Assembly: GCF_002288525.1 (NCBI RefSeq)
Contig: NZ_CP023068.1
Coordinates: forward strand, 1 to 64,000
Length of the DNA: 64,000 nt
DNA from: Sinorhizobium sojae CCBAU 05684
GTDB lineage: Bacteria > Pseudomonadota > Alphaproteobacteria > Rhizobiales > Rhizobiaceae
Direction: 5' to 3'
Shown: positions 19,801 to 28,620 of the stretch, piece after piece
Numbering within the stretch: the first letter of the stretch is position 1
Layout of the letters: every line of letters begins with the position of its first letter
The notes under the pieces: generated by a model
Told to the model about the DNA's origin: nothing
Databases searched by the model: none
Seen by the model: the letters and a program-made list of their open reading frames with translations, nothing else
Position numbers and translations under genes: made by a program

Positions 19801-21309
19801 ATGAACAGGACACGTATGCTTACGATAGCGCTCGCCATCCTGATGGCGAGCACGGCGTCATCGGCGATCGCGCAAGGGGCGCAGGAAATCCGCGTCGTCT
19901 TGCCGGAACAGCCGGCAAATCTGGAGCCCTGCGGCACGATCATCACCAATGTCGGTCAAATACTCAGCCAAAACGTCGTCGAGCCGCTGACGGTCATCGA
20001 CCCGAAAACAGGTCAGCCCCAGCCGAAGCTTGCGACCGAATGGACGCAGGTCGATCCGACGACGTGGCGCATTAAGTTGCGCGAGGGCGTGAAGTTTCAG
20101 GACGGTTCCGAGTTCAATGCGCAAGCGGTCGTCTTCTCGATCAACCGCATGACCGGCGGAACGATCACCTGCAGCAACATCGCCAAGTTCGGCGACGCGA
20201 AGCTGACGGTTACTGCCGTTGACGATCTGACTGTCGAGATCAAATCCGACAAACCCCAGCCGATCCTGCCGACACTGCTGAGCGTGGTCATGGTCGTCTC
20301 ACCGAAGACGGCGGCGGATAAGGCCGTCAACGATCCGGTCGGAACCGGCCCATTCAAGCTCTCGACCTTTTCGCCGCAGACCGTCGTGCTCGACGCCTTC
20401 GACGGTTATTGGGGCAAGAAACCTGAGATCACCAGGGCGACCTACGTTTGGCGCCCCGAATCCTCGATCCGTGCCGCCATGGTCGAGACCGGCGAGGCGG
20501 ATCTGACGCCGTCGATCGCTATCCAGGACGCGAGCAATCCGGAGACGGACTTCGCCTATCTGAACTCGGAGACGACGGCGATCCGCATCGATACCGCTCA
20601 GCCGCCGCTCGACGACCTGCGCGTGCGCAAGGCGTTGAACCTGGCCATCGATTGGGAAGGCCTCGCCCAGCTCTTCGGCGACGACGTCAAGCGCGCATCG
20701 CAGATGGTGGTTCCCGGCATCAACGGCCACGACGATGCGCTCGAAGCCTGGCCTTATGATCCGGAAGAGGCGAAGAAGTTACTCAGTGAAGCGGCGGCGG
20801 ACGGGGTTGCCGTCGATACGGAGATCAAGCTCATCGGCCGAAACGGCATCTATCCGAACGGCGCCGAGGCGATGGAAGCCATGATGACGATGTGGCAGGC
20901 CGTGGGCCTCAACGTCAAGCTGACCATGCTCGACGTCGCCGACTGGCTCAGATACCTCCAAAAGCCTTTCCCGGCCGAGCGTGGAGCCAATCTCTTGCAG
21001 ATGATGCACGACAACAACAAGGGCGATGCGGCCTTCACCATCCCGATCTTCTATCGTTCGAGCGGCAATTACTCGACGCTCGCCGATCCCGCGCTCGACC
21101 GGGAGATCGACGCTGCGCTCGCGGCCACCGGCGAAGACCGCGCGAAGAGCTTCAAGGCGCTCTTCGACAAGGCACGCAAGGAGGTGGTGGCGGACATCCC
21201 GATGTTCCACATGATCGGCTACACGCGTGTCGGTCCGAGACTTGATTGGAAGCCGGATATCACGACCAACAGCGAAATCCCCCTGGCCAATATCCGCCTC
21301 AACGACTGA
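19801..21309 (+). CDS. ABC transporter substrate-binding protein, family 5
   Basis: A 502-residue periplasmic binding protein of the dipeptide/oligopeptide/nickel class. The signal peptide (about residues 1-25, ending SSAIA) precedes the mature protein. Family features are LSQNVVEPLTVIDPKTGQPQ, LATEWTQVDPTTWRIKLREG and FQDGSEFNAQAVVFSINRM, then PVGTGPFKLSTF. An AGGGAGGAAAAC ribosome site precedes it. The kdgD and dehydrogenase context suggests a sugar-acid or derived ligand rather than peptides. Confidence 0.93.
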   Translation: MNRTRMLTIALAILMASTASSAIAQGAQEIRVVLPEQPANLEPCGTIITNVGQILSQNVVEPLTVIDPKTGQPQPKLATEWTQVDPTTWRIKLREGVKFQDGSEFNAQAVVFSINRMTGGTITCSNIAKFGDAKLTVTAVDDLTVEIKSDKPQPILPTLLSVVMVVSPKTAADKAVNDPVGTGPFKLSTFSPQTVVLDAFDGYWGKKPEITRATYVWRPESSIRAAMVETGEADLTPSIAIQDASNPETDFAYLNSETTAIRIDTAQPPLDDLRVRKALNLAIDWEGLAQLFGDDVKRASQMVVPGINGHDDALEAWPYDPEEAKKLLSEAAADGVAVDTEIKLIGRNGIYPNGAEAMEAMMTMWQAVGLNVKLTMLDVADWLRYLQKPFPAERGANLLQMMHDNNKGDAAFTIPIFYRSSGNYSTLADPALDREIDAALAATGEDRAKSFKALFDKARKEVVADIPMFHMIGYTRVGPRLDWKPDITTNSEIPLANIRLND

Positions 21310-21314
21310 TCAGG

Positions 21315-21350
21315 GGGGTGCGGGGGCGGCGAACACCGCCCCCGCACCCC
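21315..21350 (+). other. Strong intercistronic hairpin after the binding-protein gene
   Basis: A perfect 15-bp GC-rich stem (GGGGTGCGGGGGCGG with its complement) and a 6-base loop (CGAACA), 5 bases past the stop codon. Such hairpins often set the binding-protein to permease ratio. No T run. Confidence 0.6.
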
Positions 21351-21386
21351 GTCGGCTGTGGCGCTATCCTTCAAAGGGCATCTTCA

Positions 21387-22301
21387 ATGTTTAGCTACAT
21401 CGGGCGCCGTGCGTCTCACAGCATCCTGTCGGTCATCGGTCTGCTGACGCTGGTCTTCTTCCTGACGCGGCTCACCGGCGACCCGTCGGCCTTGTACCTG
21501 CCGCTTGACGCGACGGTTGAGGCGCGAGCTGCATTTGCGAAATTGAATGGGCTGGACCAGCCGGTCTTCTGGCAATTTGCGGAGTACCTGAAGGACCTGC
21601 TGCAGCTCGATTTCGGCCAGTCGCTGCGGCAGAACCGCTCGGCGATGGAGGTCGCGCTCCAGGCTTTTCCGGAGACCCTGAAGCTGGCCATCGTTGCGAT
21701 CACGCTCTCGACAGCGCTGGCGATCCTCGTTGGCGCGCTCGCCGCAGCTCGCCCCGGCAGCCTCTTCGACCGGATCGCCAGCGTCGCGTCGCTTGCCGGC
21801 GCGAGTGCTCCGGACTTCTGGGTCGCGATCGTCGGCATCCTCGTCTTTGCGGTCGGCGTCGAACTCTTGCCCACTTCCGGAACCGGAAGCTGGGCGCACT
21901 GGATCATGCCGATCTTCGTGCTGACGCTTCGTCCCTTCGGCCTCCTGGTGCAGGTCGTGCGAGGGACCATGCTGTCGGCCCTTGCTTCTCCCTACATCAA
22001 GGCAGCGCGTGCCAAGGGCGTTCGCCGAACCAAGATCATCTTCGGCCATGCCCTCCGCAACTCGCTCCTGCCCGTCGTCACGGTCGCCGGGGATCTCGCG
22101 ACGAGCCTCGTCAACGGTGCCGTCGTCGTCGAGTCGATCTTCGGCTGGCCGGGCATCGGCAAGCTGATGATCGACGCGATAATCCAGCGCGATTTTGCCG
22201 TGGTCCAGTCGACGATCCTGGTGACGGCGACCGCCATCTTCATCCTGAACATCGCGATCGATCTGCTCTACGCGTTCCTCGATCCGCGCATCCGGTATTG
22301 A
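21387..22301 (+). CDS. ABC transporter permease (DppB-like)
   Basis: A 304-residue inner-membrane permease of the dipeptide family. It starts YIGRRASHSILSVIGLLTLVFF, with the DppB-type LNGLDQPVFWQFAEYLKDLL periplasmic loop. The EAA-like loop includes YIKAARAKGVRRTKIIFGHALRN. The end, AIDLLYAFLDPRIRY, is diagnostic of the family. Start set at the ATG at 21387; an upstream in-frame start would run through the hairpin. Confidence 0.94.
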   Translation: MFSYIGRRASHSILSVIGLLTLVFFLTRLTGDPSALYLPLDATVEARAAFAKLNGLDQPVFWQFAEYLKDLLQLDFGQSLRQNRSAMEVALQAFPETLKLAIVAITLSTALAILVGALAAARPGSLFDRIASVASLAGASAPDFWVAIVGILVFAVGVELLPTSGTGSWAHWIMPIFVLTLRPFGLLVQVVRGTMLSALASPYIKAARAKGVRRTKIIFGHALRNSLLPVVTVAGDLATSLVNGAVVVESIFGWPGIGKLMIDAIIQRDFAVVQSTILVTATAIFILNIAIDLLYAFLDPRIRY

Positions 22302-22305
22302 TGCC

Positions 22306-23229
22306 ATGACTTCCATCACTCCCAAAACCAACCCCACGGCGGCGCCCGGCACCGGCCGTATCCTCTTCGCCTATCTGAAGCGCGACAGGCTTGCGCTGGC
22401 CGCGGCGATCTTCCTGACGCTCTTCGTCTTGGCGGCCAGCTTCGGGCCTTGGCTCGTCGGCGACGCGGCTTCACGGCTGGGGCTCCGCCAGCGAAATCTC
22501 GCGCCCTTCTCGCTGGAGCATGCCTGGGTCTATTTCCTCGGCGCCGACACCCTCGGCCGACCGATCCTCGCAAGGCTGATCGTCGGCGCCCAGAACACAC
22601 TCGGCATTGCCGCGGCGGCGGTCTTTTCGTCGATGCTCGTCGGAGGGGCTCTCGGTCTTGTGGCAGGCTATTCGGAGCGTTGGTACAGCCATCTCATTCA
22701 GCGGTTTGCAGACGTGGTAATGAGCTTTCCCTCGCTGCTGCTCGCGCTCATCGTGCTTTATACACTCGGACCCAGCATCACCAATCTCGTGATCGTGCTG
22801 GCCATCACGCGCATGCCCATCTATCTCAGGACCGCGCGTGCCGAAGTGCTGGAACTGCGCGAGCGCATGTTCGTGAGCGCGGCAAGGTCCATGGGCGCGA
22901 GTCCTGCCCGAATCGTCCTCAGGCACATCGCACCCCTCGTCCTGCCCACGCTTGTGACGATATCCGCGATCGATTTCGCGACCGTCATTCTGTCGGAATC
23001 GGCTTTGAGCTTCCTTGGGCTCGGTATTCAGCCGCCGGATTTCACATGGGGCGCGATGGTGGCGAACGGCCGCGGCTATCTTTCGACCGCCTGGTGGATC
23101 GCCTTTTGGCCAGGTCTTGCCATCATGCTGACGACGCTGTCGCTCAACATCCTTTCGAACTGGGCGCGAACCGTCGCCGATCCGCAACAACGCTGGCGTC
23201 TGCAGACTTTGCGAAAGGCCGCCCGATGA
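22306..23229 (+). CDS. ABC transporter permease (DppC-like)
   Basis: A 307-residue second permease with an N-terminal membrane segment (LALAAAIFLTLFVLAASFGPWLV). FLGADTLGRPILARLIVGAQNTL is the DppC signature. The EAA-like loop is FVSAARSMGASPARIVLRHIAPL. The C-terminus contains LSFLGLGIQPPDFTWGAMV, typical of the family. It starts 4 bases after the previous stop and overlaps the ATPase gene (ATGA). Confidence 0.94.
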   Translation: MTSITPKTNPTAAPGTGRILFAYLKRDRLALAAAIFLTLFVLAASFGPWLVGDAASRLGLRQRNLAPFSLEHAWVYFLGADTLGRPILARLIVGAQNTLGIAAAAVFSSMLVGGALGLVAGYSERWYSHLIQRFADVVMSFPSLLLALIVLYTLGPSITNLVIVLAITRMPIYLRTARAEVLELRERMFVSAARSMGASPARIVLRHIAPLVLPTLVTISAIDFATVILSESALSFLGLGIQPPDFTWGAMVANGRGYLSTAWWIAFWPGLAIMLTTLSLNILSNWARTVADPQQRWRLQTLRKAAR

Positions 23230-24908
23230 AGAACGTAAGCAATCCCATTCTCAGGATCGAGGGACTTACGGTCGATTTCCTCTCCGACGGGGCGCCTGTG
23301 CGCGCCGTCGACAACGTCTCGTTCCACGTCGATCGCGGCGAGACGCTGGTGATCCTCGGCGAAAGCGGTTCGGGCAAGAGCGTCAGCACGAGCACCGTGA
23401 TGGACCTCATCGACTGCCCGCCGGGCGATATCGTTGCCGGCTCCTGCCTGTTCGACGGCACCGAACTCTCTCGCCTGGATGCCGAGGCGCGTCGGAGGAT
23501 CAATGGCCGGCGGATTGCGATGATCTTTCAGGATCCGCTCGCCTACCTCAATCCCGTCTATTCCGTCGGTCGCCAGATCGAGGAGGTATTCGAGAGCCAC
23601 GGCGCCGGTAGCGGCAAGGAAGTGCGCGCGCAGGTAACGGACTTGCTCCGCCGCGTCGGCATCCCCGATCCGGAGCGGCGCGTGGACGACTATCCGCACC
23701 AGTTTTCCGGCGGTCAACGCCAGCGCATCATGATCGCGATGGCGATCGCGCTGAAGCCGGACATCCTGATCGCCGACGAGCCGACGACGGCGCTGGACGT
23801 CAGCGTTCAGGCCCAGATCCTCGATCTCCTGCGCGACCTGCAGCGCGAGACCGGCATGGCGTTGATCATGATCACCCATGATCTCGAGGTCGCCGCCTCG
23901 ATGGCGGACCGGATCATCGTCATGAATGCCGGCAAGCTCGTGGAGGCCGGCCAGGGGAGGGAGGTCCTCACAAATCCGCGGCATGCCTATACACGCCGCC
24001 TCATCTCCGCATTGCCCCATGGCGACGCGGCGGAAACCTCGAGCAGGCGCGCAACGAGCATCGGCTGCGAAACGCTTCTCCGAGTGGAGCACCTGACGAA
24101 GGATTATGTGCTTGCCTCCGGCGCGTTCGCCGGGAAACGCACGTTCAGGGCGGTGGACGACGTCAGCTTCGAAGTGAAAAAAGGGGAGACGCTCGGTATC
24201 GTCGGCGAATCCGGCTCGGGCAAGTCGAGCGTCGCACGCATGCTCCTGCGGCTGAACGAACCCAGCTCCGGCAAGGCCATTTACGCGGGCGAGAACATCT
24301 TCGAAATGAGCGGAATGGGCCTGATGGCGTTTCGCCGCAAGGTCCAGATGGTGTTCCAGGACCCGTTCGGCTCCATGAACCCGCGCATGAACGTCTGCTC
24401 GATCATCTCCGAGCCCTGGGTCATCCACCGCGACATCCTGCCAAAGCACCATTGGAAAGACCGTGTGGCGGAGCTTCTGGAGCTGGTCGGGCTGAAGCCT
24501 GAACATGCCGAGCGCTACCCGCACCAGTTCTCCGGGGGCCAGCGGCAGCGCATCGCCATCGCCCGGGCGCTCGCGAGCGAGCCGCAACTGATCGTTTGCG
24601 ATGAAGCCGTCTCCGCGCTCGATGTCTCGATCCAGGCACAGGTGATCGATCTGCTGGCGGACCTCCGCACGAGACTCGGTCTTTCCTATGTCTTCATCAC
24701 CCACGACCTGCCGATCGTGCGCCATTTCGCCGATCGCATCCTGGTCATGAAGCAAGGCAAGATCGTCGAGGAGGGGGATACAGAGACCATGTTCAAGGCG
24801 CCGCGCCACGAATACACGCAGAGCCTGCTCAAGGCAGTGCCCAAACCGAAATGGCTAGCGAGGGATGAGGAAAAGTGTGTGCGGTTTTCCGCCCGCATCC
24901 CGCGCTAA
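23226..24908 (+). CDS. Fused dipeptide-type ABC ATPase (DppD-DppF-like)
   Basis: A 560-residue protein carrying two complete ATPase domains, replacing the usual separate DppD and DppF. Domain 1 has [10 protein letters not shown] near residue 42, FSGGQRQRI near 161 and [12 protein letters not shown]. Domain 2 has [10 protein letters not shown] near 328, [15 protein letters not shown] near 436 and [12 protein letters not shown]. Both domains keep their catalytic motifs. The ATG overlaps the permease stop. Fused forms are known in the family and imply an obligate heterodimer-like arrangement. Confidence 0.93.
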   Translation: MKNVSNPILRIEGLTVDFLSDGAPVRAVDNVSFHVDRGETLVILGESGSGKSVSTSTVMDLIDCPPGDIVAGSCLFDGTELSRLDAEARRRINGRRIAMIFQDPLAYLNPVYSVGRQIEEVFESHGAGSGKEVRAQVTDLLRRVGIPDPERRVDDYPHQFSGGQRQRIMIAMAIALKPDILIADEPTTALDVSVQAQILDLLRDLQRETGMALIMITHDLEVAASMADRIIVMNAGKLVEAGQGREVLTNPRHAYTRRLISALPHGDAAETSSRRATSIGCETLLRVEHLTKDYVLASGAFAGKRTFRAVDDVSFEVKKGETLGIVGESGSGKSSVARMLLRLNEPSSGKAIYAGENIFEMSGMGLMAFRRKVQMVFQDPFGSMNPRMNVCSIISEPWVIHRDILPKHHWKDRVAELLELVGLKPEHAERYPHQFSGGQRQRIAIARALASEPQLIVCDEAVSALDVSIQAQVIDLLADLRTRLGLSYVFITHDLPIVRHFADRILVMKQGKIVEEGDTETMFKAPRHEYTQSLLKAVPKPKWLARDEEKCVRFSARIPR

Positions 24909-24920
24909 CTTCTTAGAATC

Positions 24921-24968
24921 GATCACGTTTATGATTTTAGGTCGATCCGACATAAAATCATCGTGATC
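24921..24968. repeat. Palindromic element between ATPase and dehydrogenase genes
   Basis: Nested inverted repeats: GATCACG (24921) with CGTGATC (24962), and ATGATTTTA (24931) with TAAAATCAT (24953). AT-rich hairpins of this form are widespread between rhizobial genes. It may act as a bidirectional terminator or processing site, though no clean T run is present. Confidence 0.6.
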
Positions 24969-25047
24969 TAATGCCAGGCGCGGATGCGCCGGGCGAGGGT
25001 GCTGATGCGCATCGGTCCGAGCGACCACGGAATGGGAGTCTTGCCGG

Positions 25048-26481
25048 ATGACACTTCACCAGAACCTGATTGCCGGCGAATGGGTCGGCAGCGACGGCAT
25101 TGCCAACATCAATCCGTCGAACACCAATGACGTCGTCGGCGAATATGCCCGTGCGAGCGCCGAGGATGCGAAGGCCGCAATCGCCGCGGCAAAGGCGGCC
25201 TTTCCGGCCTGGTCGCGCTCCGGCATCCTCGAGCGCCATGCGATCCTCAAGAAAACCGCCGACGAGATCATGGCGCGCAAGGACGAACTCGGGCGGCTCT
25301 TGTCGCGCGAGGAGGGCAAGACGCTTGCCGAAGGCATCGGCGAGACGGTGCGCGCCGGCCAGATCTTCGAGTTCTTCGCCGGCGAGTGCCTGCGGCTGGC
25401 CGGCGAGGTCATCCCCTCGGTGCGCCCGAACATCGGCGTCGAGATCACCCGCGAACCGGTCGGTGTCGTCGGCATCATCACCCCCTGGAACTTCCCGATC
25501 GCCATTCCCGCCTGGAAGATCGCGCCGGCGCTCGCCTACGGCAACACCGTCGTCTTCAAACCGGCGGAACTGGTGCCGGGCTGCTCTTGGGCGATCGTCG
25601 ACATCCTGCACCGCGCCGGCCTGCCGAAGGGCGTGCTGAACCTCGTCATGGGCAAGGGCTCGGTCGTCGGCCAGGCGATGCTCGACAGCCCGGACATCCA
25701 GGCGATCACCTTCACCGGCTCGACCGCCACCGGCAAGCGCGTGGCGCTCGCCTCGGTCGAGCACCATCGCAAGTTCCAGCTGGAGATGGGCGGCAAGAAC
25801 CCGTTCGTCGTGCTCGACGACGCCGATCTTTCGGTCGCCGTCGAAGCGGCGGTCAACTCCGCCTTCTTCTCGACCGGCCAGCGCTGCACGGCCTCGTCGC
25901 GCATCATCGTCACCGAGGGCATCCACGACAGGTTCGTCGCGGCGATGACCGCGCGCATGCAGGGCCTCGTCGTCGACGATGCGCTGAAGGCCGGCACCCA
26001 TATCGGACCGGTGGTCGACCAGGGCCAGTTGAGCCAGGACACCGACTATATCGCCATCGGTCAGCAGGAAGGGGCGCAGCTCGCCTTCGGCGGCGAGCTG
26101 ATCAGGCGCGACACGCCCGGCTTCTACCTGCAGCCGGCGCTGTTCACCGAGGCGACCAACCAGATGCGCATCAGCCGCGAGGAGATCTTCGGCCCGGTCG
26201 CCGCGGTCATCCGCGTCAAGGACTATGACGAGGCGCTCGCCGTCGCCAACGACACGCCCTTCGGGCTCTCCTCCGGCATCGCCACGACGAGCCTCCGGCA
26301 TGCGACGCATTTCAAGCGCAATTCCGAAGCCGGCATGGTGATGGTCAACCTGCCGACGGCCGGCGTCGATTTCCACGTGCCCTTCGGCGGCCGCAAGGGC
26401 TCTTCCTACGGCCCGCGCGAACAGGGCAAATACGCCGCCGAATTCTACACGATCGTCAAGACAGCCTACACGCTGGTATAG
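25048..26481 (+). CDS. Aldehyde dehydrogenase, probable 2-oxoglutarate semialdehyde dehydrogenase
   Basis: A 477-residue aldehyde dehydrogenase. Motifs are ITPWNFPIAIPAWKIAPAL, FTGSTATGKRVA, the glutamate in LEMGGKNP and the nucleophile in TGQRCTASSRIIV. The protein resembles the semialdehyde dehydrogenases that oxidise 2,5-dioxopentanoate to 2-oxoglutarate. This assignment leans on kdgD in the same regulon, since KdgD makes that compound. GC-rich third positions are especially marked here compared with neighbours. Confidence 0.9.
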   Translation: MTLHQNLIAGEWVGSDGIANINPSNTNDVVGEYARASAEDAKAAIAAAKAAFPAWSRSGILERHAILKKTADEIMARKDELGRLLSREEGKTLAEGIGETVRAGQIFEFFAGECLRLAGEVIPSVRPNIGVEITREPVGVVGIITPWNFPIAIPAWKIAPALAYGNTVVFKPAELVPGCSWAIVDILHRAGLPKGVLNLVMGKGSVVGQAMLDSPDIQAITFTGSTATGKRVALASVEHHRKFQLEMGGKNPFVVLDDADLSVAVEAAVNSAFFSTGQRCTASSRIIVTEGIHDRFVAAMTARMQGLVVDDALKAGTHIGPVVDQGQLSQDTDYIAIGQQEGAQLAFGGELIRRDTPGFYLQPALFTEATNQMRISREEIFGPVAAVIRVKDYDEALAVANDTPFGLSSGIATTSLRHATHFKRNSEAGMVMVNLPTAGVDFHVPFGGRKGSSYGPREQGKYAAEFYTIVKTAYTLV

Positions 26482-26769
26482 ATGGTGGCGCTGCCGGACG
26501 CCTTTTGTTTGCCAGGTTACGGCATGCTGCCTCCACCAGCCGCGGTTCGATTCCCATCACGGCGACGGATGCACTCCGAGAGCGCGGCTGCGTCGGCTGT
26601 CGAGCGTCTCAGGTGTCGCCCGGTCAACCAGGCAGCGACGGCTGCGATGCAGCCAGAAGCGGAAGTTGCTCCAGTCGCAAGCCCCCGCGGTCTTGAAGGC
26701 TGTAGCTTCAATTGAGCATTCTGCGAAGCCAAGTCTCAATCTGAAAGCTCGACCTTGGCCTATCGTAGA
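26482..26769. other. Gene-free region after the dehydrogenase
   Basis: About 290 bases between two convergent genes. No gene-like frame with motifs and no clear terminator was recognised. Confidence 0.4.
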
Positions 26770-27363
26770 TCACAAATGCTCCAAAAGCAGACCTGCCGCC
26801 AAGGAACGAAAAGCCTCGACCGCCTTCGGCAGCACGCTCTGCGGGTTTTCGCTCGCGGCGATCCAGAGAGCAGCATTGAGAGCCGCGCCGCTAAGCAGCC
26901 GGGCCGCCGCCTCTGCGTCAAGCGGCTTGAGGATGCCTTGTGCGATAAGGCGCTCCACAGTGCTCTTGGTCACCTGTAGACAACTGTTCTGGCTGCGCCA
27001 CTTCGAGGGATCACCTAATACCGCAGGTCCGTCGAGCAGAACGATGCGTTGGACTTCCGGATCAAGCGCCATCTCGATATAGGCCGCACCCTCGGCGAGC
27101 AGGCCCTGCCAATCGTTGCCCGCCCGAGCGCCAATCTCTTTAGCGCGCGCCGCCATTTCCGTGTCAATCTGGTCGACAACCGCCGCCAGGAGCCCGCGCT
27201 TGTCTCCGAAGTTGTGATAAAGCGCGCCCCGCGTCAGACCGACGTCAGCCGTCAGCTCGTCCATTGACGCTGCGGAGTACCCCTTTTCCGCAAAAGCCTT
27301 TCGCGCAGCCGCTATCAACTTGACGCGGGTTTCCTGCATCGTTTCGCTACGTCTTTTCGCCAT
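26770..27363 (-). CDS. TetR-family regulator
   Basis: A 197-residue repressor. Its N-terminal helix-turn-helix reads AARKAFAEKGYSAASMDELTADVGLTRGALYHNFGDKRGL (residues 19-58, given in shorter pieces here: AFAEKGYSAASMDELT, then GLTRGALYHNFGDKRGL). The C-terminal domain (LLDGPAVLGDPSKW) is of a TetR subgroup common in Proteobacteria. It is divergent from the Rid-family gene at 27520. Three copies of a CATACG-N3-CGTATG operator occupy the gap, so it probably represses both genes. Confidence 0.92.
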   Translation of the reverse strand: MAKRRSETMQETRVKLIAAARKAFAEKGYSAASMDELTADVGLTRGALYHNFGDKRGLLAAVVDQIDTEMAARAKEIGARAGNDWQGLLAEGAAYIEMALDPEVQRIVLLDGPAVLGDPSKWRSQNSCLQVTKSTVERLIAQGILKPLDAEAAARLLSGAALNAALWIAASENPQSVLPKAVEAFRSLAAGLLLEHL

Positions 27364-27379
27364 TCAATCCTCAACTTCA

Positions 27380-27394
27380 CATACGATGCGTATA
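27380..27394. promoter_or_regulatory. TetR operator copy 1
   Basis: CATACG-ATG-CGTATA, one of three near-identical inverted repeats in the TetR/Rid gap, nearest the TetR start codon. Confidence 0.65.
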
Positions 27395-27403
27395 CTAACT
27401 TGA

Positions 27404-27418
27404 CATACGGTACGTATG
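27404..27418. promoter_or_regulatory. TetR operator copy 2
   Basis: CATACG-GTA-CGTATG, perfect 6-bp arms with a 3-base spacer, 24 bases from copy 1. Confidence 0.72.
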
Positions 27419-27430
27419 CAGAATATTCCA

Positions 27431-27445
27431 CATACGTATCGTATA
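27431..27445. promoter_or_regulatory. TetR operator copy 3
   Basis: CATACG-TAT-CGTATA, 27 bases from copy 2, on the Rid-gene side of the intergenic region. Confidence 0.65.
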
Positions 27446-27519
27446 TCAAATGGAGCGCGAGCTTGTGAACCGTAACTCCAGCGCTCATCGGTTGTTAGCC
27501 AACAATAAAGAGAGATAGA

Positions 27520-27918
27520 ATGACCCAACGCGAAGCAGTCTTTCCTGCAAACCGGCACGCCCTTTACGATGAACACGGCTATTCCGCCGCTATCCGATCC
27601 GGTGATCTTCTGTTTGTGTCCGGACAGGTCGGCAGCCGTTCCGATGGAACGCCCGAACCCGATTTCGAACGCCAAGTCCGGCTGGCCTTTGAAAACCTGA
27701 AGGCCACGCTGAGCGCAGCGGGCTGCACGATGGATGATATCGTGGACGTAACCACCTTCCACACTGACCCTGAAAACCAGTTCGGAACTATCATGGCTGT
27801 AAAGCAACAGATTTTCAGCCGGCCACCCTACCCGAATTGGACTGCACTCGGCGTAAACTGGCTCGCCGGCTTCGACTTTGAGATAAAGGTCATCGCCCGT
27901 ATTCCGGCAAGTACTTGA
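27520..27918 (+). CDS. Rid-family (YjgF/YER057c/UK114) protein
   Basis: A 132-residue Rid-superfamily protein: GDLLFVSGQVGSRSDGTPEPDFERQ, then LKATLSAAGCTMDDIVDVTTFH and the C-terminal PPYPNWTALGVNWLAGFDFEIKVIA. RidA proper hydrolyses reactive enamine/imine intermediates using an arginine in an RS/RTxV motif. Here tryptophan stands at that position (PNWTALGV), so deaminase activity is doubtful. Divergent from, and probably repressed by, the TetR gene. Confidence 0.88.
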   Translation: MTQREAVFPANRHALYDEHGYSAAIRSGDLLFVSGQVGSRSDGTPEPDFERQVRLAFENLKATLSAAGCTMDDIVDVTTFHTDPENQFGTIMAVKQQIFSRPPYPNWTALGVNWLAGFDFEIKVIARIPAST

Positions 27919-28620
27919 TCGCCACACTTCTGGCTGTGCGGGAAAATCGCCATGTTCTGTCGCACGAGCGCTCTCCAGAAGAGGGCTCTTGCGACTATCC
28001 GGGTTACGACGTCCTGCCCCCTTCGTGGCCTACGGGGTAGATCGTCTCGATGAGAGTGGGTTCGAGCCTGTCGCCGAGCGCCTGCGCGAGAGGATGCGCG
28101 GTCTCGCCACCGCCCCGCCCATCCCCTACCGGCAGCAGAACGGCGGCGACTACCTGATCCCCAGCATGCAGCTTCGTCCTGACGTGGGTGAGGCGGACGC
28201 GAACGGCTTCGCGCTTCATCTGAACGATGAGGGCCGTGTCCCTCCGATTTCAGCGGCTAGGCGTCCAGCTTGAACAGATGGGCCGGCAATGCTGGCGTCT
28301 CTCGTCGAACCGCTTCACTATGCACCGGTTAGCTAATGCTAAAAAAATAAATGCGTAAATTAGATAGTTCTTTCATTATTTGGAAACTATCGCGTCCCAA
28401 TTTGGGGACAGCGAGGCGACGCATCATAGCGTCCCACCTGCCATGACGGCGGCGGCCTTCGCTGCGCGAGTTTCTCGTATCATCAATAAAAACACCGCTG
28501 CCCTGGCCCACATCGACGAGCCAGTCTCGCTGCTGCCTGCAGCGGGTGACAAACCGACGTGGGCGAGCGGCATTGACGGGAGCGGTCACAGCTGGCTCCG
28601 CCGAGCGAGGACGAAATAAC
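27919..28620. other. Gene-free region
   Basis: About 700 bases. A 94-codon frame (27989-28273) and an overlapping antisense frame have no recognisable domain. The AT-rich stretch near 28336-28390 probably carries the promoter of the chemoreceptor gene, but no definite -35/-10 pair was identified. Confidence 0.4.

Noticed and set aside
22449-23225. N-terminal extension of the fused ATPase frame
   Set aside because: Overlaps the DppC-like permease in another frame and has no motif; the start at 23226 overlaps the permease stop as expected.
23076-24809. Long minus-strand frame opposite the fused ATPase gene
   Set aside because: Antisense shadow: His/Asp/Arg-rich translation without domains, and the ATPase motifs are complete on the plus strand.
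24921-24968. Riboswitch or RNA gene
   Set aside because: The structure is a simple nested palindrome of the dispersed repeat type, after a stop codon and not in a leader.
27989-28273. Plus-strand 94-codon gene
   Set aside because: No ribosome site, no recognisable domain, and an equally open antisense frame.
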